Positions 7,214-15,975 are shown, counted from the first letter of the stretch. The stretch: DNA of 30,555 bases from Candidatus Gastranaerophilales bacterium (GCA_900752845.1 CAADWU010000003.1:1-30555), one strand, 5' to 3'. Program-made: numbers and translations. Notes: generated by a model not told the origin, from the sequence alone.

Positions 7214-8560
7214 ATGGATGGTTTAGATACAAGCAAGCTTGATGAACTTAAATATAAAGTTAAAGATAAGTTAGATGAAACGCAGTTATTTCGTTTTAAA
7301 GGTACTGTATCTAAACTTTTGGGATTGACTGTCGAGGTTAAGCTTCCGGGGTTGAAAATCGGGGATTTATGTTACATAGAAACCTATGACGGACGTAAAA
7401 AGCCTGCTGAAGTAGTTGCTTTTAAAGGCGAAGCAGCTCAATTACTTTTGCTTTATGACGGTGAAGGCATAGGGCAGGGAAGTCTTGTTACTACAACGGG
7501 AAGACCTATTATTATTCCTGTCGGGGATTTTCTTCTGGGGCGTCTTATAAATCCTATGGGAGAACCTATTGATGGAATGCCGCTTGATACAACAGGTGCA
7601 ACATGGCGTCCTGTTGAAGGACCTCCACCCGGACCGTTTGAAAGACCTATCATTACAGAGATTTTCTCAACAGGCGTAAGGGCTATTGACAGTGCAATGA
7701 CAATGGGCTGCGGTCAGCGTTTGGGATTGTTTGCCGGTTCAGGTGTGGGTAAAAGTACGCTTCTGGGCATGATTGCCAGAAATTCGGATGCTGATGTTAA
7801 CGTTGTTGCTTTGATTGGAGAACGTGGACGTGAAGTTAAAGAGTTTGTTGAAGATGCTCTTGGAGAGCAGGGGATGGCAAAATCTGTTCTTGTATGTTCT
7901 ACAGGGGACCAGCCGCCGTTAATACGTCAAAAAGCTTTACTTACAGCCACTGCTGTTTGTGAATATTTCAGAGATCAGGGCAAAAAAGTTTTCTTAATGA
8001 CTGATACTGTTACTCGTTGTGCTATGGCAGGACGTGAAGTAGGGCTGTCTATCGGTGAACCTCCTACTATGAAAGGTTATCCGCCTTCTATATTTTCATG
8101 GCTTCAAAAAGTTTTGGAACGTGCAGGAAACAGCCCTAAGGGCTCAATTACGGCATTGTATACCGTTCTTATGGAAGGTGACGATATTTCAGATCCGATT
8201 GTAGATATTGTGCGTGGTATTGTTGACGGTCACATTTTCTTATCAAGAAAGGTTGCAGAAATGAACCATTATCCTGCAATTGATGTTTTAGGAAGTATTT
8301 CAAGACTTATGTCTGCCATTGCAACTCCGGAACATAAAGAAGCTGCAGGTAAAATGCGTGCAATAATGGCACTTTATCGTGAAAATAAAGATTTGATTGA
8401 TGTAGGTATGTATCAGCCAGGTACAAATCCTCGTTTGGATACAGCAATAGAAATGATGCCGAAAATTAACGCATTTTTACAACAAAGAACTACTGATATT
8501 GTGAGTATGGACACAACTATACAGACACTTGTCGGTATGATGCAGGGAGTTGAAATTTAA
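7214..8560 (+). CDS. fliI: FliI/SctN-family export ATPase
   Basis: 448 aa, normal for the F1-beta-like ATPase that powers flagellar or injectisome type III export at the inner membrane. It has an N-terminal beta barrel (about 25-95), Walker A GLFAGSGVGKST (171-182), Walker B around KVFLMTDTVTR, and the F1-family signature NHYPAIDVLGSISR. GRLINPMGEPIDG is the form seen in FliI. No other export or flagellar gene is adjacent, so FliI and SctN cannot be separated by context; some Gastranaerophilales have flagella and others lack them. It heads a co-directional run with zupT and the radical SAM gene. Confidence 0.93.
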   Translation: MDGLDTSKLDELKYKVKDKLDETQLFRFKGTVSKLLGLTVEVKLPGLKIGDLCYIETYDGRKKPAEVVAFKGEAAQLLLLYDGEGIGQGSLVTTTGRPIIIPVGDFLLGRLINPMGEPIDGMPLDTTGATWRPVEGPPPGPFERPIITEIFSTGVRAIDSAMTMGCGQRLGLFAGSGVGKSTLLGMIARNSDADVNVVALIGERGREVKEFVEDALGEQGMAKSVLVCSTGDQPPLIRQKALLTATAVCEYFRDQGKKVFLMTDTVTRCAMAGREVGLSIGEPPTMKGYPPSIFSWLQKVLERAGNSPKGSITALYTVLMEGDDISDPIVDIVRGIVDGHIFLSRKVAEMNHYPAIDVLGSISRLMSAIATPEHKEAAGKMRAIMALYRENKDLIDVGMYQPGTNPRLDTAIEMMPKINAFLQQRTTDIVSMDTTIQTLVGMMQGVEI

Positions 8561-8602
8561 TACTTTTTCTTTTGTGGTAAAATATTTGCGGAGGAAAGAA
8601 TT

Positions 8603-9403
8603 ATGAATTTACCGCAGAATTTTGTACCGGCTATGTTGATCACCCTGTTTGCAGGGTTGGCAACTGCGATAGGCGGCGGAATTGCTTTTATAGTAAAAAA
8701 AGATAATCTAAAGGCTTTATCTGTGGGATTGGGCTTTTCTGCAGGGGTAATGATTTTTCTTTCTTTTACGGATATCTTGCCCGAGGCAGGTAAGCTGCTT
8801 GCGGTTAACTTTCCGAATAAATATGAATGGCTGGTTTATGGCGGATTTATTATAGGTATTGTTGTTGCAATTTTGATAGATTATTTTATTCCCGACCATA
8901 TTGATACGGAAGAAGTATTGAACCCTGATGCTCCTTGCAGACATCACCATAAAATTAAACGGGCAGGCTTATTTACTGCCGTTGCAATTTGTGTTCATAA
9001 CTTTCCTGAAGGAATGGCTACTTTTTTAACTACAACACAAAACATTACCTTAGGGATTTCTGTTGGTTTGGCTATTGCTATACATAATATTCCCGAAGGT
9101 ATTGCTGTTGCACTGCCTATTTATCATGTAACCGGCAAGAAACGCTATGCAATGCTTTATGCCGCTTTGTCAGGGATAACAGAGCCGATAGGAGCTATTG
9201 TTGGATTATTTTTATTCAGCTTATTTTTGCCGCAAATTATGATTGGTATGCTTATGGCAGCTGTTGCAGGTATTATGATTTATCTTTCTTTTGATACGCT
9301 TCTTCCGCTTGCAAGAGAATACGGAAACTGGCACTTATCTATGATTGGAATAGTGTCAGGGATGCTTGTAATTTGGGTTAGTCTGATTCTTATAGGAGGG
9401 TAG
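8603..9403 (+). CDS. zupT: ZIP-family metal transporter (ZupT-like)
   Basis: 266 aa, about eight membrane helices. It imports zinc and probably other divalent metals. The two signature metal-binding helices are HNFPEG (132-137) and HNIPEG (161-166), both with the His-Asn-x-Pro-Glu-Gly pattern of the ZupT/GufA branch. A cytoplasmic loop carries CRHHHK (112-117), a likely metal-sensing or metal-delivery site. The ATG follows GGAGGAAAG. Its last codons contain the AGGAGG that serves the next gene, so the two are translationally linked. Confidence 0.94.
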   Translation: MNLPQNFVPAMLITLFAGLATAIGGGIAFIVKKDNLKALSVGLGFSAGVMIFLSFTDILPEAGKLLAVNFPNKYEWLVYGGFIIGIVVAILIDYFIPDHIDTEEVLNPDAPCRHHHKIKRAGLFTAVAICVHNFPEGMATFLTTTQNITLGISVGLAIAIHNIPEGIAVALPIYHVTGKKRYAMLYAALSGITEPIGAIVGLFLFSLFLPQIMIGMLMAAVAGIMIYLSFDTLLPLAREYGNWHLSMIGIVSGMLVIWVSLILIGG

Positions 9404-9410
9404 CAGAAAT

Positions 9411-10481
9411 ATGTTTAATCTTTCTGAAATATTTGATTTTGCCAGAAATCTTTATGCTTTGCCGTCTTATCACGATAAAAGCGGAAAAGCTTTAATTCCT
9501 CTGAGATACTTCTTTGAACTGACATATCGCTGCAACCTGCAATGTCCATACTGTTATGTAGGTGATGACAGAAAAAAACAGGAATTGACAACAGAAGAAT
9601 GGTTTAAGATTATTGAACAAATTCCTTTTTATTCATTTGTTACGCTTGTCGGCGGTGAACCGTTAATCAGAAAGGATTTCATTGATATTTTAATGAAAAC
9701 CTCAAAAAAAACTCTGGGGAAACTTAATGTTGTTTCTAACGGAATTTTGATTAACGATGAAATTATTGATGCATTTATAAAAAGTAAGATGATGCTTTTA
9801 TCAGTGTCACTTGACGGGTATGGCAAAAATCACGATATTAATCGTGCAAAAGACGGGATTTGGGATAAAATTATGGACAATTTTGATAATATGAATTCCC
9901 GTAAAAAGCGTCCTATGATTGATATTAAAACTATTGTTCTTGAAAATAATCTTGATGATTTGCCAAAATTATACAAGATGTGTGATGATAAGAACTTTAA
10001 TTTCTTATCAATTTCTTTTTTGAGAAACAACAACCTTAAACAAAATTCTGTTTTGTTTGAGAGTTTTGTTCCTGAATTTAATGCAAATTATCCGATTGAA
10101 AAATACTTTGATATGCAACATTTTAAAGAAGTGTATAAAGAATTAATGAGTTTAAGCAAAAATTCAAAAGTGAAGCTTCGTTTTTCGCCTAAGTTTGAGT
10201 ATTGTGAAAACCCTCTTGAAAAAATTGAAGAATTTTTTAACACACCTGCTGAAAGACCTGTTTCTGAAATTTATAAGCCTTGTATGTACCCGTATTCAAA
10301 TATGATGATTACTCCTTCGGGCGACGTTTATCCATGTCTTTCTCAAAAGATTGGAAATGTTAAAGATATGAAAATAAAGGAAGTATTTAACCTGCCTCAT
10401 TACAGGTGTTTCAGAAAAAATCTGAAAGCCGCAAAGGTTTTTGGTGCCTGCCAGATGTGCTGTGAACTTTGTGTAAAATAA
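9411..10481 (+). CDS. Radical SAM/SPASM-domain protein
   Basis: 356 aa. The radical SAM cluster motif is C41-x3-C45-x2-C48 in TYRCNLQCPYCYV, followed by a GGEPL strand that binds the SAM amino group. The C-terminal 65 residues hold several cysteines (CMYP..., DVYPCLSQKIGN, CQMCCELC) in the arrangement of a SPASM/twitch domain, which binds one or two auxiliary FeS clusters. Such proteins modify peptides, enzymes or cofactors (PqqE, anSME and mycofactocin MftC types). No clear precursor peptide or substrate enzyme lies next to it, so the substrate is unknown. AGGAGG inside the end of zupT lies 10 nt before its ATG. Confidence 0.9.
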   Translation: MFNLSEIFDFARNLYALPSYHDKSGKALIPLRYFFELTYRCNLQCPYCYVGDDRKKQELTTEEWFKIIEQIPFYSFVTLVGGEPLIRKDFIDILMKTSKKTLGKLNVVSNGILINDEIIDAFIKSKMMLLSVSLDGYGKNHDINRAKDGIWDKIMDNFDNMNSRKKRPMIDIKTIVLENNLDDLPKLYKMCDDKNFNFLSISFLRNNNLKQNSVLFESFVPEFNANYPIEKYFDMQHFKEVYKELMSLSKNSKVKLRFSPKFEYCENPLEKIEEFFNTPAERPVSEIYKPCMYPYSNMMITPSGDVYPCLSQKIGNVKDMKIKEVFNLPHYRCFRKNLKAAKVFGACQMCCELCVK

Positions 10482-10517
10482 TTTTTATTTTTAAAGGATA
10501 TATTATCAAAATGCCTA

Positions 10518-10533
10518 TCCATGAATTCATGGA
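10518..10533. repeat. 16-bp perfect palindrome after the radical SAM gene
   Basis: TCCATGAATTCATGGA is perfectly self-complementary. About one such palindrome is expected by chance in a window this size, so it is a candidate operator at best. It lies in a short ORF (10511-10546, M-P-I-H-E-F-M-D-M-A-A) that I do not consider a proven gene. Confidence 0.25.
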
Positions 10534-10584
10534 CATGGCAGCATGAATATGCAAGCGTGGACTTTTCAAATTTTTCAGATAAGT

Positions 10585-10590
10585 TATACT
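10585..10590 (+). promoter_or_regulatory. Candidate -10 box for the 124-aa zinc-ribbon-like gene
   Basis: TATACT, preceded by TTTTCA at 10563-10568 with a 16-nt spacer. The start codon follows about 70 nt downstream. Confidence 0.3.
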
Positions 10591-10659
10591 AAGAATGTGG
10601 TTAAGGTTCACGCCCTCAGATGGCAAAATCGTTTACCATACGGGTTAGGGGATAACAGC

Positions 10660-11034
10660 ATGGGATATATTCACTGCTGCGGAGCTTTGCATCGAACCAA
10701 AACGTTCAGGCTTGTACCGCAGGATAAGTTTATGTTGTGTGAAGTTGATTATCTGTCGAGATGTCCGGTCTGCGGACATACGGTAGTTCAACTTACAAGA
10801 ATTGATAATAACGATAATATTTCTGTTGTCAGAAAAATTAATAAAAAAGCTAAAGACTTTCTGGCAAAATTGAAAAATAAGGTTTTATACGAAATTCGTC
10901 CTATTAATTACAATAAAACTAATTGTGGAAAGTTTTATCTTAATTATAACGAGTTTGGTGTAAAGAAACGATGCTATTCAAATTTAAGGACCTTAAAAAT
11001 GGGACTTACCGAAAATAAATATTTAAAAATTTAA
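10660..11034 (+). CDS. Small zinc-ribbon-like protein, unknown function
   Basis: 124 aa from the ATG at 10660, which has TTAGGGG about 8 nt before it; the frame is open upstream to 10543 but without a ribosome binding site. It begins M-G-Y-I-H-C-C and has a CPVCGH knuckle at about 35-40, so Cys6/Cys7 and Cys35/Cys38 could hold a zinc ion. The C-terminal half is basic (about 20 Lys/Arg). I recall similar small proteins only from this bacterial group. It has its own terminator and stands just outside the phage-like cluster, so it may be host or phage cargo. Confidence 0.65.
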   Translation: MGYIHCCGALHRTKTFRLVPQDKFMLCEVDYLSRCPVCGHTVVQLTRIDNNDNISVVRKINKKAKDFLAKLKNKVLYEIRPINYNKTNCGKFYLNYNEFGVKKRCYSNLRTLKMGLTENKYLKI

Positions 11035-11058
11035 TCCTTAAATTATCTTACTCTCTCT

Positions 11059-11087
11059 GGGAGGAATTTTCCTCCCGCCTTTTTTTC
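11059..11087 (+). terminator. Rho-independent terminator
   Basis: GGGAGGAA / TTCCTCCC perfect 8-bp arms followed by GCC and seven T. It isolates the zinc-ribbon-like gene from the downstream phage-like operon. Confidence 0.88.
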
Positions 11088-11164
11088 AGCGGAATTATTA
11101 TGAATGCAGTAAAACTATTTTTTAGTATGCTAAATGTAAATTTTAAGTAAAGGGAATTAAGCAG

Positions 11165-11419
11165 ATGACACTATCTCCAAAGGAAATTGAAGTATTGACT
11201 TTGGTTGCTATGGGTTATTCAGATAAGCAAATCGGAGTGGATTTAAAGATAGCTTACGGTACGGTCAGAAACCATATCGACAGAGCTGTATTAAAGCTTA
11301 ATGCACAGAATAGAACTCATGCAGCTATGATTTATAAATTGAAAAATAAAGATTGGTTAGAGGAATTATATGAAGAGAATAATAATACATTGGACCGCAG
11401 GAAATTATTATCCAAGTGA
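11165..11419 (+). CDS. LuxR/GerE-type helix-turn-helix protein
   Basis: 84 aa, essentially only a GerE-type DNA-binding domain: LSPKEIEVLTLVAMGYSDKQI (helices 1-2), then GTVRNHIDRAVLKLNAQNRTHA (recognition helix and dimer helix). There is no receiver or ligand domain. AAAGGGAA lies about 10 nt before the ATG. As first gene of the phage-like operon it could be its regulator; small HTH proteins of this kind also sit at late-operon heads of phages. It overlaps the amidase gene by 50 nt in another frame. Confidence 0.87.
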   Translation: MTLSPKEIEVLTLVAMGYSDKQIGVDLKIAYGTVRNHIDRAVLKLNAQNRTHAAMIYKLKNKDWLEELYEENNNTLDRRKLLSK

Positions 11420-11861
11420 TTATGAAAAGGAACATTATCATTTTCTTGTAGACAAAGAAGGAAAAGTTCATAAGGGGAAATTCAATCCGGAATGTAATGA
11501 GGTTTGCAGGGTTGGAAAATACGCAGCTCATACAGGAGGAGGAAATACAGGAAGTATAGGAATAGCAATTTGTGCAATGGCAGGGTTTAAAAATAAAAAT
11601 TCTGTCGGAAGTTGTCCTATTACTAAAAAACAATTTGAAAGTACAATGGAGCTTTGTGCTGAATTGTGTAAAAAATATTCGATTGAACCAACAGCTCAAA
11701 ACATTATGACACATTATGAGTTTGGAATAAAGAACCCTAAAACTACTTCTGCAGGGAAGATTGATATTATTTATATCCCGCCTTACCCCTGGGTAACCAA
11801 AGATGAGGCAGGTAGTTTCATACGTTCGAAAATTAAATGGTACAAATTAAAGGGAAATTAA
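11370..11861 (+). CDS. N-acetylmuramoyl-L-alanine amidase (PGRP/AmpD-type endolysin)
   Basis: 163 aa, single Amidase_2/PGRP domain that cuts the amide between MurNAc and L-Ala. Probable zinc ligands are H7 (IIIHWTA), H115 (MTHYE) and D132, with catalytic K130 in AGKID; the K-x-D spacing matches AmpD K162/D164 rather than the Cys ligand of T7 lysozyme. AAHTGGGNTGSIGIAI is the conserved core strand. There is no signal peptide, so release would need a holin or similar. AGAGGA lies just before the ATG, inside the end of the LuxR-type gene. Confidence 0.92.
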   Translation: MKRIIIHWTAGNYYPSDYEKEHYHFLVDKEGKVHKGKFNPECNEVCRVGKYAAHTGGGNTGSIGIAICAMAGFKNKNSVGSCPITKKQFESTMELCAELCKKYSIEPTAQNIMTHYEFGIKNPKTTSAGKIDIIYIPPYPWVTKDEAGSFIRSKIKWYKLKGN

Positions 11862-11863
11862 TT

Positions 11864-13372
11864 ATGGAAGTTGCTTATTACAATTTATCCGGTGGTGTTA
11901 ATCAGGCTCTTACTAAAACAGAGTTGGGGATTGATACTAAAAAAGTTTATTGGGCAGATGCTGAAAATGTAGAAATATTTCAGAACAGAGGTGTTATTAA
12001 ACAAAAGGGTAATACTTTATTTTATACTCTTGATGAAGCTATTACCGGTGTTGCCGAAATGACTGCTTATGACACAAGCAAGCTTGTTATTACGACAGTT
12101 TCGGGTAAAGTTTATGTCTATGATGACAGTCATGCAAAATTGTCGCTTGTCGATAAAACATTAACAGGCCAAAAGCCTTCATTTGTAAGTTTTCTTAACG
12201 GAATTCTTGTCATAACCGAAAGTGACGGATTATTTTATATTAAAAATAATTCTTCTTATGATGTGGTTGAATGTGATTTAAAAGATTTGGAAGACAATAT
12301 AATTACTGATGCAGTTATTACGGTTTTCAAAGGCAGGGTTTGGGCTGCATCAGGGGCTACACTTTATTATTCGGCACTTGGTTCTTATAATGATTTTGAT
12401 ACAGAAGATGATGCGGGTTATATCAACGAATTCCATACTGATACAGGCTCAATTACTGCTCTGAAATCATATAAAGATTATCTGGCTATTTATAAAAAGA
12501 ACAGCGTTTATCTTTTAACGGGCACAAGCCCTGATGATTTTGCTATTGTGCCTTTTGCCAATAAAGGTGCTTACAGTAATAATTCGATTGTAAATGTAGA
12601 CAACAAACAATACTTTTTAAGCAATGGGATTTTTGCTCTTGAGCAGGTAGGAGAATTAAATCAAATACAGCTTGGAAGTGAAATCTCCCAGAAAATTAAG
12701 CAGGAATTCAACAGTTTCGGCGATTTGAATAAGGCTTTTTGTCTTCATTACGAAACTAAAAACCAAATCTGGTATTTCTTCCCTTATGCTGATGATGAAT
12801 ATTTTCATACTGTTTGGATTAATGATTACGTGAATAAGGCGTGGTACAAGCGTGTAATTCCTCAAAATATAAAAACGGCGTGTCTGTATAACGGTTATAT
12901 TTATACTGTTGATAATCAGGGCAGGATTTTTAAAGAGGATTTCGGAACTACTTTTAGCGGTGAGCCTGTTAAATTTTTGTGGAAATCTCCGTTTCTCGCA
13001 ATTAATTCACCTCATCACAGAAAAATGGTTGATGAATTTTATTTCTTACTTGATACAGAACAGGATAACAATTTTAATTTTTCTGTATATAAAGATTATG
13101 ACAGCGAATATTCAGATGACATAGAGAAGATTTATTCAATTCATCAGGAACATATGATTTGGGGTGATGACAGTGATAATGCCGGAGTTCAATGCACATG
13201 GCCTGCTGATGATGCAGCGGTACCGGTTTGGTCCATAAATAAAGATACAATGGAAAAAGCCGAAATTTCAGAATCAAATTATTCTATTCAGCTTTGTGTA
13301 TCGGGAGATGAAATTACACATTCCTGTGCAATTATCGGTCTGCAATTCAGAGAAATATATAACGATGATTAA
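11864..13372 (+). CDS. P22 gp10-like phage stabilisation/neck protein
   Basis: 502 aa from the ATG at 11864, two bases after the amidase stop, with AAGGGAAA upstream. Blade-like repeats (for example GVAEMTAYDTSKLVITTVSGKV, then FVSFLNGILVITESDGLFYI) suggest a beta-propeller. The opening (NLSGGVNQ... AENVEIFQNRGVIKQKGN) is like that of phage stabilisation proteins of the P22 gp10 family, which close the short tail under the portal and adaptor ring. The size is close to P22 gp10 (about 470 aa). The C-terminal part may be a separate binding domain. A host adhesin is less likely given the neighbours. Confidence 0.8.
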   Translation: MEVAYYNLSGGVNQALTKTELGIDTKKVYWADAENVEIFQNRGVIKQKGNTLFYTLDEAITGVAEMTAYDTSKLVITTVSGKVYVYDDSHAKLSLVDKTLTGQKPSFVSFLNGILVITESDGLFYIKNNSSYDVVECDLKDLEDNIITDAVITVFKGRVWAASGATLYYSALGSYNDFDTEDDAGYINEFHTDTGSITALKSYKDYLAIYKKNSVYLLTGTSPDDFAIVPFANKGAYSNNSIVNVDNKQYFLSNGIFALEQVGELNQIQLGSEISQKIKQEFNSFGDLNKAFCLHYETKNQIWYFFPYADDEYFHTVWINDYVNKAWYKRVIPQNIKTACLYNGYIYTVDNQGRIFKEDFGTTFSGEPVKFLWKSPFLAINSPHHRKMVDEFYFLLDTEQDNNFNFSVYKDYDSEYSDDIEKIYSIHQEHMIWGDDSDNAGVQCTWPADDAAVPVWSINKDTMEKAEISESNYSIQLCVSGDEITHSCAIIGLQFREIYNDD

Positions 13373-13421
13373 AGCACCACTTATAAAAATATACATTTAA
13401 GAAAAAGAAAGGAAAATCAAA

Positions 13422-14282
13422 ATGACAGAAAATGCTTATGCAGCTTTTATCCCTGAAATTTGGAGTCAAAAGTTAAACAATATTCTTGAAAAAGAATGTG
13501 TAATGCTTCAATGTGTTAACAGAAATTATGAAGGTGAAATTAAAAATCAGGGTGATAAGGTAAAAATTATTACTCCTGCTGATGTTACAATTTCTACTTT
13601 AGGTTCTACAAATATTTCTTACAGTGAGTTGGAACCTACTTCTATGGAACTTGTAATTGATCAGAAAAAGTTCTTTGCTTTCAAAATTAATGATGTTGCT
13701 CAAGTACAAGCAAATACAGATATCATGGAAGCTCATCTTAAAAATGCTAAAAAAGCTATTGAACAGGTTCAAGATGCTTATCTTTTATCTCAACATGCAA
13801 ATGTTGCTGAAGGAAATATTGTAGGTACGGATCAAACTCCAATCGCTTTGGATAAAACAACAATTTATTCTCAATTCGTAAAACTTGCACTATGCTTGAA
13901 AAATTCTGATGCTGTTTCTTCAACTGTTCGACCTTGGGTAGTTATCAACCCTACTATTGAATCATATTTGTTACAAAGCTCTGAATTCATCGGTGCACAT
14001 AATGTTGCTGATGAAACTTTAAGAGAAGGTGCTATCGGCAGAATTGCGGGCATGGATGTTCTTGTGAGCACAAACCTTACTGCCGTTGATGATAAATATT
14101 ATGTACTTGCAGGTACAAATGAAGCTATTACTTTTGCTTCTCAATTAGCAAAAATTGAAAGTTTAAGAGATAAAGATTCATTCTCTGATTTGGTTAGAGG
14201 CTTATATTTATACGGAGCTAAAACTGTTCAACCGAAAGCTCTTGCTAAAATGGTTGTCAGTGCAACAACTTCATCTGTATAA
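13422..14282 (+). CDS. Major capsid protein (HK97-fold, short-tailed phage type)
   Basis: 286 aa. The opening (AAFIPEIWSQKLNNILEKECVM, then a glycine-rich GDKVKI loop) and the later AYLLSQHANVAEG, EGAIGRIAGMDVLVSTNL and VRGLYLYGAKTVQP segments are the layout of small HK97-fold coat proteins from podovirus-like phages and prophages. No N-terminal delta domain or protease is seen, so assembly probably relies on a separate scaffold, which the 206-aa gene downstream could supply. AGAAAGGAAAA precedes the ATG. The hairpin after the gene fits high, independently processed expression. Confidence 0.88.
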   Translation: MTENAYAAFIPEIWSQKLNNILEKECVMLQCVNRNYEGEIKNQGDKVKIITPADVTISTLGSTNISYSELEPTSMELVIDQKKFFAFKINDVAQVQANTDIMEAHLKNAKKAIEQVQDAYLLSQHANVAEGNIVGTDQTPIALDKTTIYSQFVKLALCLKNSDAVSSTVRPWVVINPTIESYLLQSSEFIGAHNVADETLREGAIGRIAGMDVLVSTNLTAVDDKYYVLAGTNEAITFASQLAKIESLRDKDSFSDLVRGLYLYGAKTVQPKALAKMVVSATTSSV

Positions 14283-14326
14283 ACAGAAAATTCTGATAAT
14301 ACACCTGAAGGACAGTAACCCCTGTA

Positions 14327-14363
14327 AATGTATCTTCGGATAAATTATTTCCGGAGATACATT
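14327..14363 (+). terminator. Strong hairpin after the capsid gene
   Basis: A 13-bp stem (AATGTATCTTCGG / CCGGAGATACATT, one G-T pair) with an 11-nt AT loop, followed by a short TT. The weak T-run suggests partial termination or mRNA 3'-end protection, either of which would raise capsid over downstream products. Confidence 0.7.
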
Positions 14364-14386
14364 TTGAAACAAAAAAGGAAGTAGTT

Positions 14387-14623
14387 ATGTTTAGTAAATT
14401 AAAAGTAAAAATTAAGGAGCTTGCTAAATCAGCGGTTAAACTTGCAGAAGATAAGCTGGGAAGCAACAAAGGTAAAGAAAAAAAAGAAATGGCAATTAAT
14501 TATGTTGTTTCAAATATTCCAGTACCGGCTCCTTTCAAACCTGCAATTAAACTGCTTTTATCAGCATTTATTGATGAAGCGGTTGAATTTGCAGTCGAAT
14601 ACATGAATAAGGAGGTCTTATGA
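14387..14623 (+). CDS. Small helical phage protein, unknown
   Basis: 78 aa, well started (AAAAGGAAG before the ATG). A Lys-rich amphipathic N-terminal helix (1-35) is followed by NYVVSNIPVPAPFKPAIKLLLSAFIDEAVEFAVEYMNKE. The second half resembles the cytoplasmic end of LL-H-type holins in spacing, but there is no convincing membrane helix, so I leave the function open. The stop overlaps the next start as ATGA, which indicates coupled translation with the scaffold-like gene. Confidence 0.68.
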   Translation: MFSKLKVKIKELAKSAVKLAEDKLGSNKGKEKKEMAINYVVSNIPVPAPFKPAIKLLLSAFIDEAVEFAVEYMNKEVL

Positions 14624-15240
14624 ATCCAATAGAATTACAAAATCTTTCATCCTCTGCCGATATTCAACAGGCAGTACCGCAAGCTGCTCAGCCTACAGCA
14701 GACGTAAATGCTATAAAACAGCAGGCAGCAAACGATATTAATATAATTCAAAATCTGGTTCAGTCAGGTGTTATGAGCTCTGAACAAGGATATAATTTGA
14801 TGAATTATGTAACTCAAAAGGCGTTTGAAAAGTACAGTACACAACAAGAAGAAGCTCAAATCCCGGCTGAGGCTCAGCCTTATATGTTTGAAAATGATGA
14901 ATTTTTTAACACAGAAGGAAGAACAGATGTTTTGAATTATTTAAAAAGTTCAAATACTGCTTTTGATAAGGATGAAATCGCAAAAATTTCTGCAATGATT
15001 GAAAATATTGAAAAAACAGCTGTTGCAAAATATTTGCGAGAACTTAATCACGAAAAAACATTGAATAACGAGAACGAATCCGCAAAACAGAGATTACGTG
15101 CAAATGCACAAAAAGCAATTTCTGACGGAACAAAAAATATGGTTTTTACACGTGAACAAATCGGCAAAATGAGTGGTGCTGAATTTGCTAAAAATGAACG
15201 TATGATTATGGATCAGCTTAGAAAAGGGCTTATTCGTTAG
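14620..15240 (+). CDS. Probable capsid scaffold-like protein
   Basis: 206 aa, acidic, Gln/Ala-rich N-terminus (about 1-45), then long helices with no cysteine, ending in a basic helix (MIMDQLRKGLIR). Size, composition and a positively charged C-terminal helix fit phage scaffolding proteins such as P22 gp8, whose basic end binds coat protein. The gene lies just after the capsid gene rather than before it, as expected if the order is reversed. It could instead be an internal ejection protein. Start overlaps the previous stop by 4 nt. Confidence 0.6.
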   Translation: MNPIELQNLSSSADIQQAVPQAAQPTADVNAIKQQAANDINIIQNLVQSGVMSSEQGYNLMNYVTQKAFEKYSTQQEEAQIPAEAQPYMFENDEFFNTEGRTDVLNYLKSSNTAFDKDEIAKISAMIENIEKTAVAKYLRELNHEKTLNNENESAKQRLRANAQKAISDGTKNMVFTREQIGKMSGAEFAKNERMIMDQLRKGLIR

Positions 15241-15252
15241 CAATTTCAATCT

Positions 15253-15288
15253 TTGAGGGGACAGCTTTTCAAAGCTGTTCTTTCTCAA
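15253..15288 (+). terminator. Hairpin after the scaffold-like gene
   Basis: Inner stem GGACAGCTT / AAGCTGTTC and outer TTGAG / CTCAA with a small internal bulge. No T-run follows, so it is more likely an attenuator or processing site than a full stop. Confidence 0.6.
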
Positions 15289-15307
15289 GGATTTTATAGG
15301 AGAATTT

Positions 15308-15946
15308 ATGAATTACTTGGAACTTATTAACAAATGTCTTGTGGAATTAAACTACAAACAGGTCAGTTCTTTTTCTGAGTTGACCAAAAATGACCACAAA
15401 AAATTAAAAAATATTTTAAATGTTTTAAATGCAGAAGTATGCGGTTTTGACAGATGGAGCTTTCTTTTGAGAAAGCAAGAGCTTATTATCCCTCAAAATA
15501 CAGGTGAGGTAACAAATTCGATTGAAGGTCGAATTGAAACGGTTATTATAGACGGAGTAAAATTTGACTATTACGAGGATTTTGAAAAATTCTTTACAAA
15601 TGCTCAGCCGATGCATACTTATAGCCTGTTTAACGATAAAATTTTGTTACCTGTTTTTGATAAAGAAAAAACAGTTGAAATTATTTATTACACTAAAAAC
15701 CATGCAAAAGATAAAAACGGAAATGAAAAATATTTGATGGAAGAAGATACCGATACAACATTAATACCTGAGCCGTTTGCGGAACCTGTTCTTGTTTACG
15801 GTGCATGTATGAGATTGAAAGGCAACCCTCAGCATGTCAGATTTTCATACTGGATGAGTATGTATAAAGATGCACTTGCTAATATGCGTTCAAGAGTGTC
15901 TGCAAGTATTGATGAAACCCCTTCAGTTAAAATGCACAGAAGATAA
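15308..15946 (+). CDS. Head-tail adaptor (podovirus gp4/gp11-like)
   Basis: 212 aa. The start MNYLELINKCLVELNYKQ, then SFSELTKNDHKKLKNILN, is the helical opening of podovirus adaptor proteins that sit under the portal (P22 gp4 and T7 gp11 type). A beta-rich middle part (about 55-130) and a C-terminal helical bundle (FAEPVLVYGACMRLKG... MYKDALANMRSR) complete the fold. AGGAGAAT precedes the ATG. The neighbouring capsid and TerS genes support the call. Confidence 0.78.
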   Translation: MNYLELINKCLVELNYKQVSSFSELTKNDHKKLKNILNVLNAEVCGFDRWSFLLRKQELIIPQNTGEVTNSIEGRIETVIIDGVKFDYYEDFEKFFTNAQPMHTYSLFNDKILLPVFDKEKTVEIIYYTKNHAKDKNGNEKYLMEEDTDTTLIPEPFAEPVLVYGACMRLKGNPQHVRFSYWMSMYKDALANMRSRVSASIDETPSVKMHRR

Positions 15947-15975
15947 ATTCATACCTCTGATTGCGACGCAAAAAA

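Noticed and set aside
10518..10533. 16-bp palindrome as a phage attachment site
   Set aside because: There is no second copy at the right end of the cluster, and about one such palindrome is expected by chance.
10543..10659. N-terminal extension of the zinc-ribbon-like protein
   Set aside because: No ribosome binding site at 10543, and a possible -10 lies inside the extension; the ATG at 10660 is better placed.
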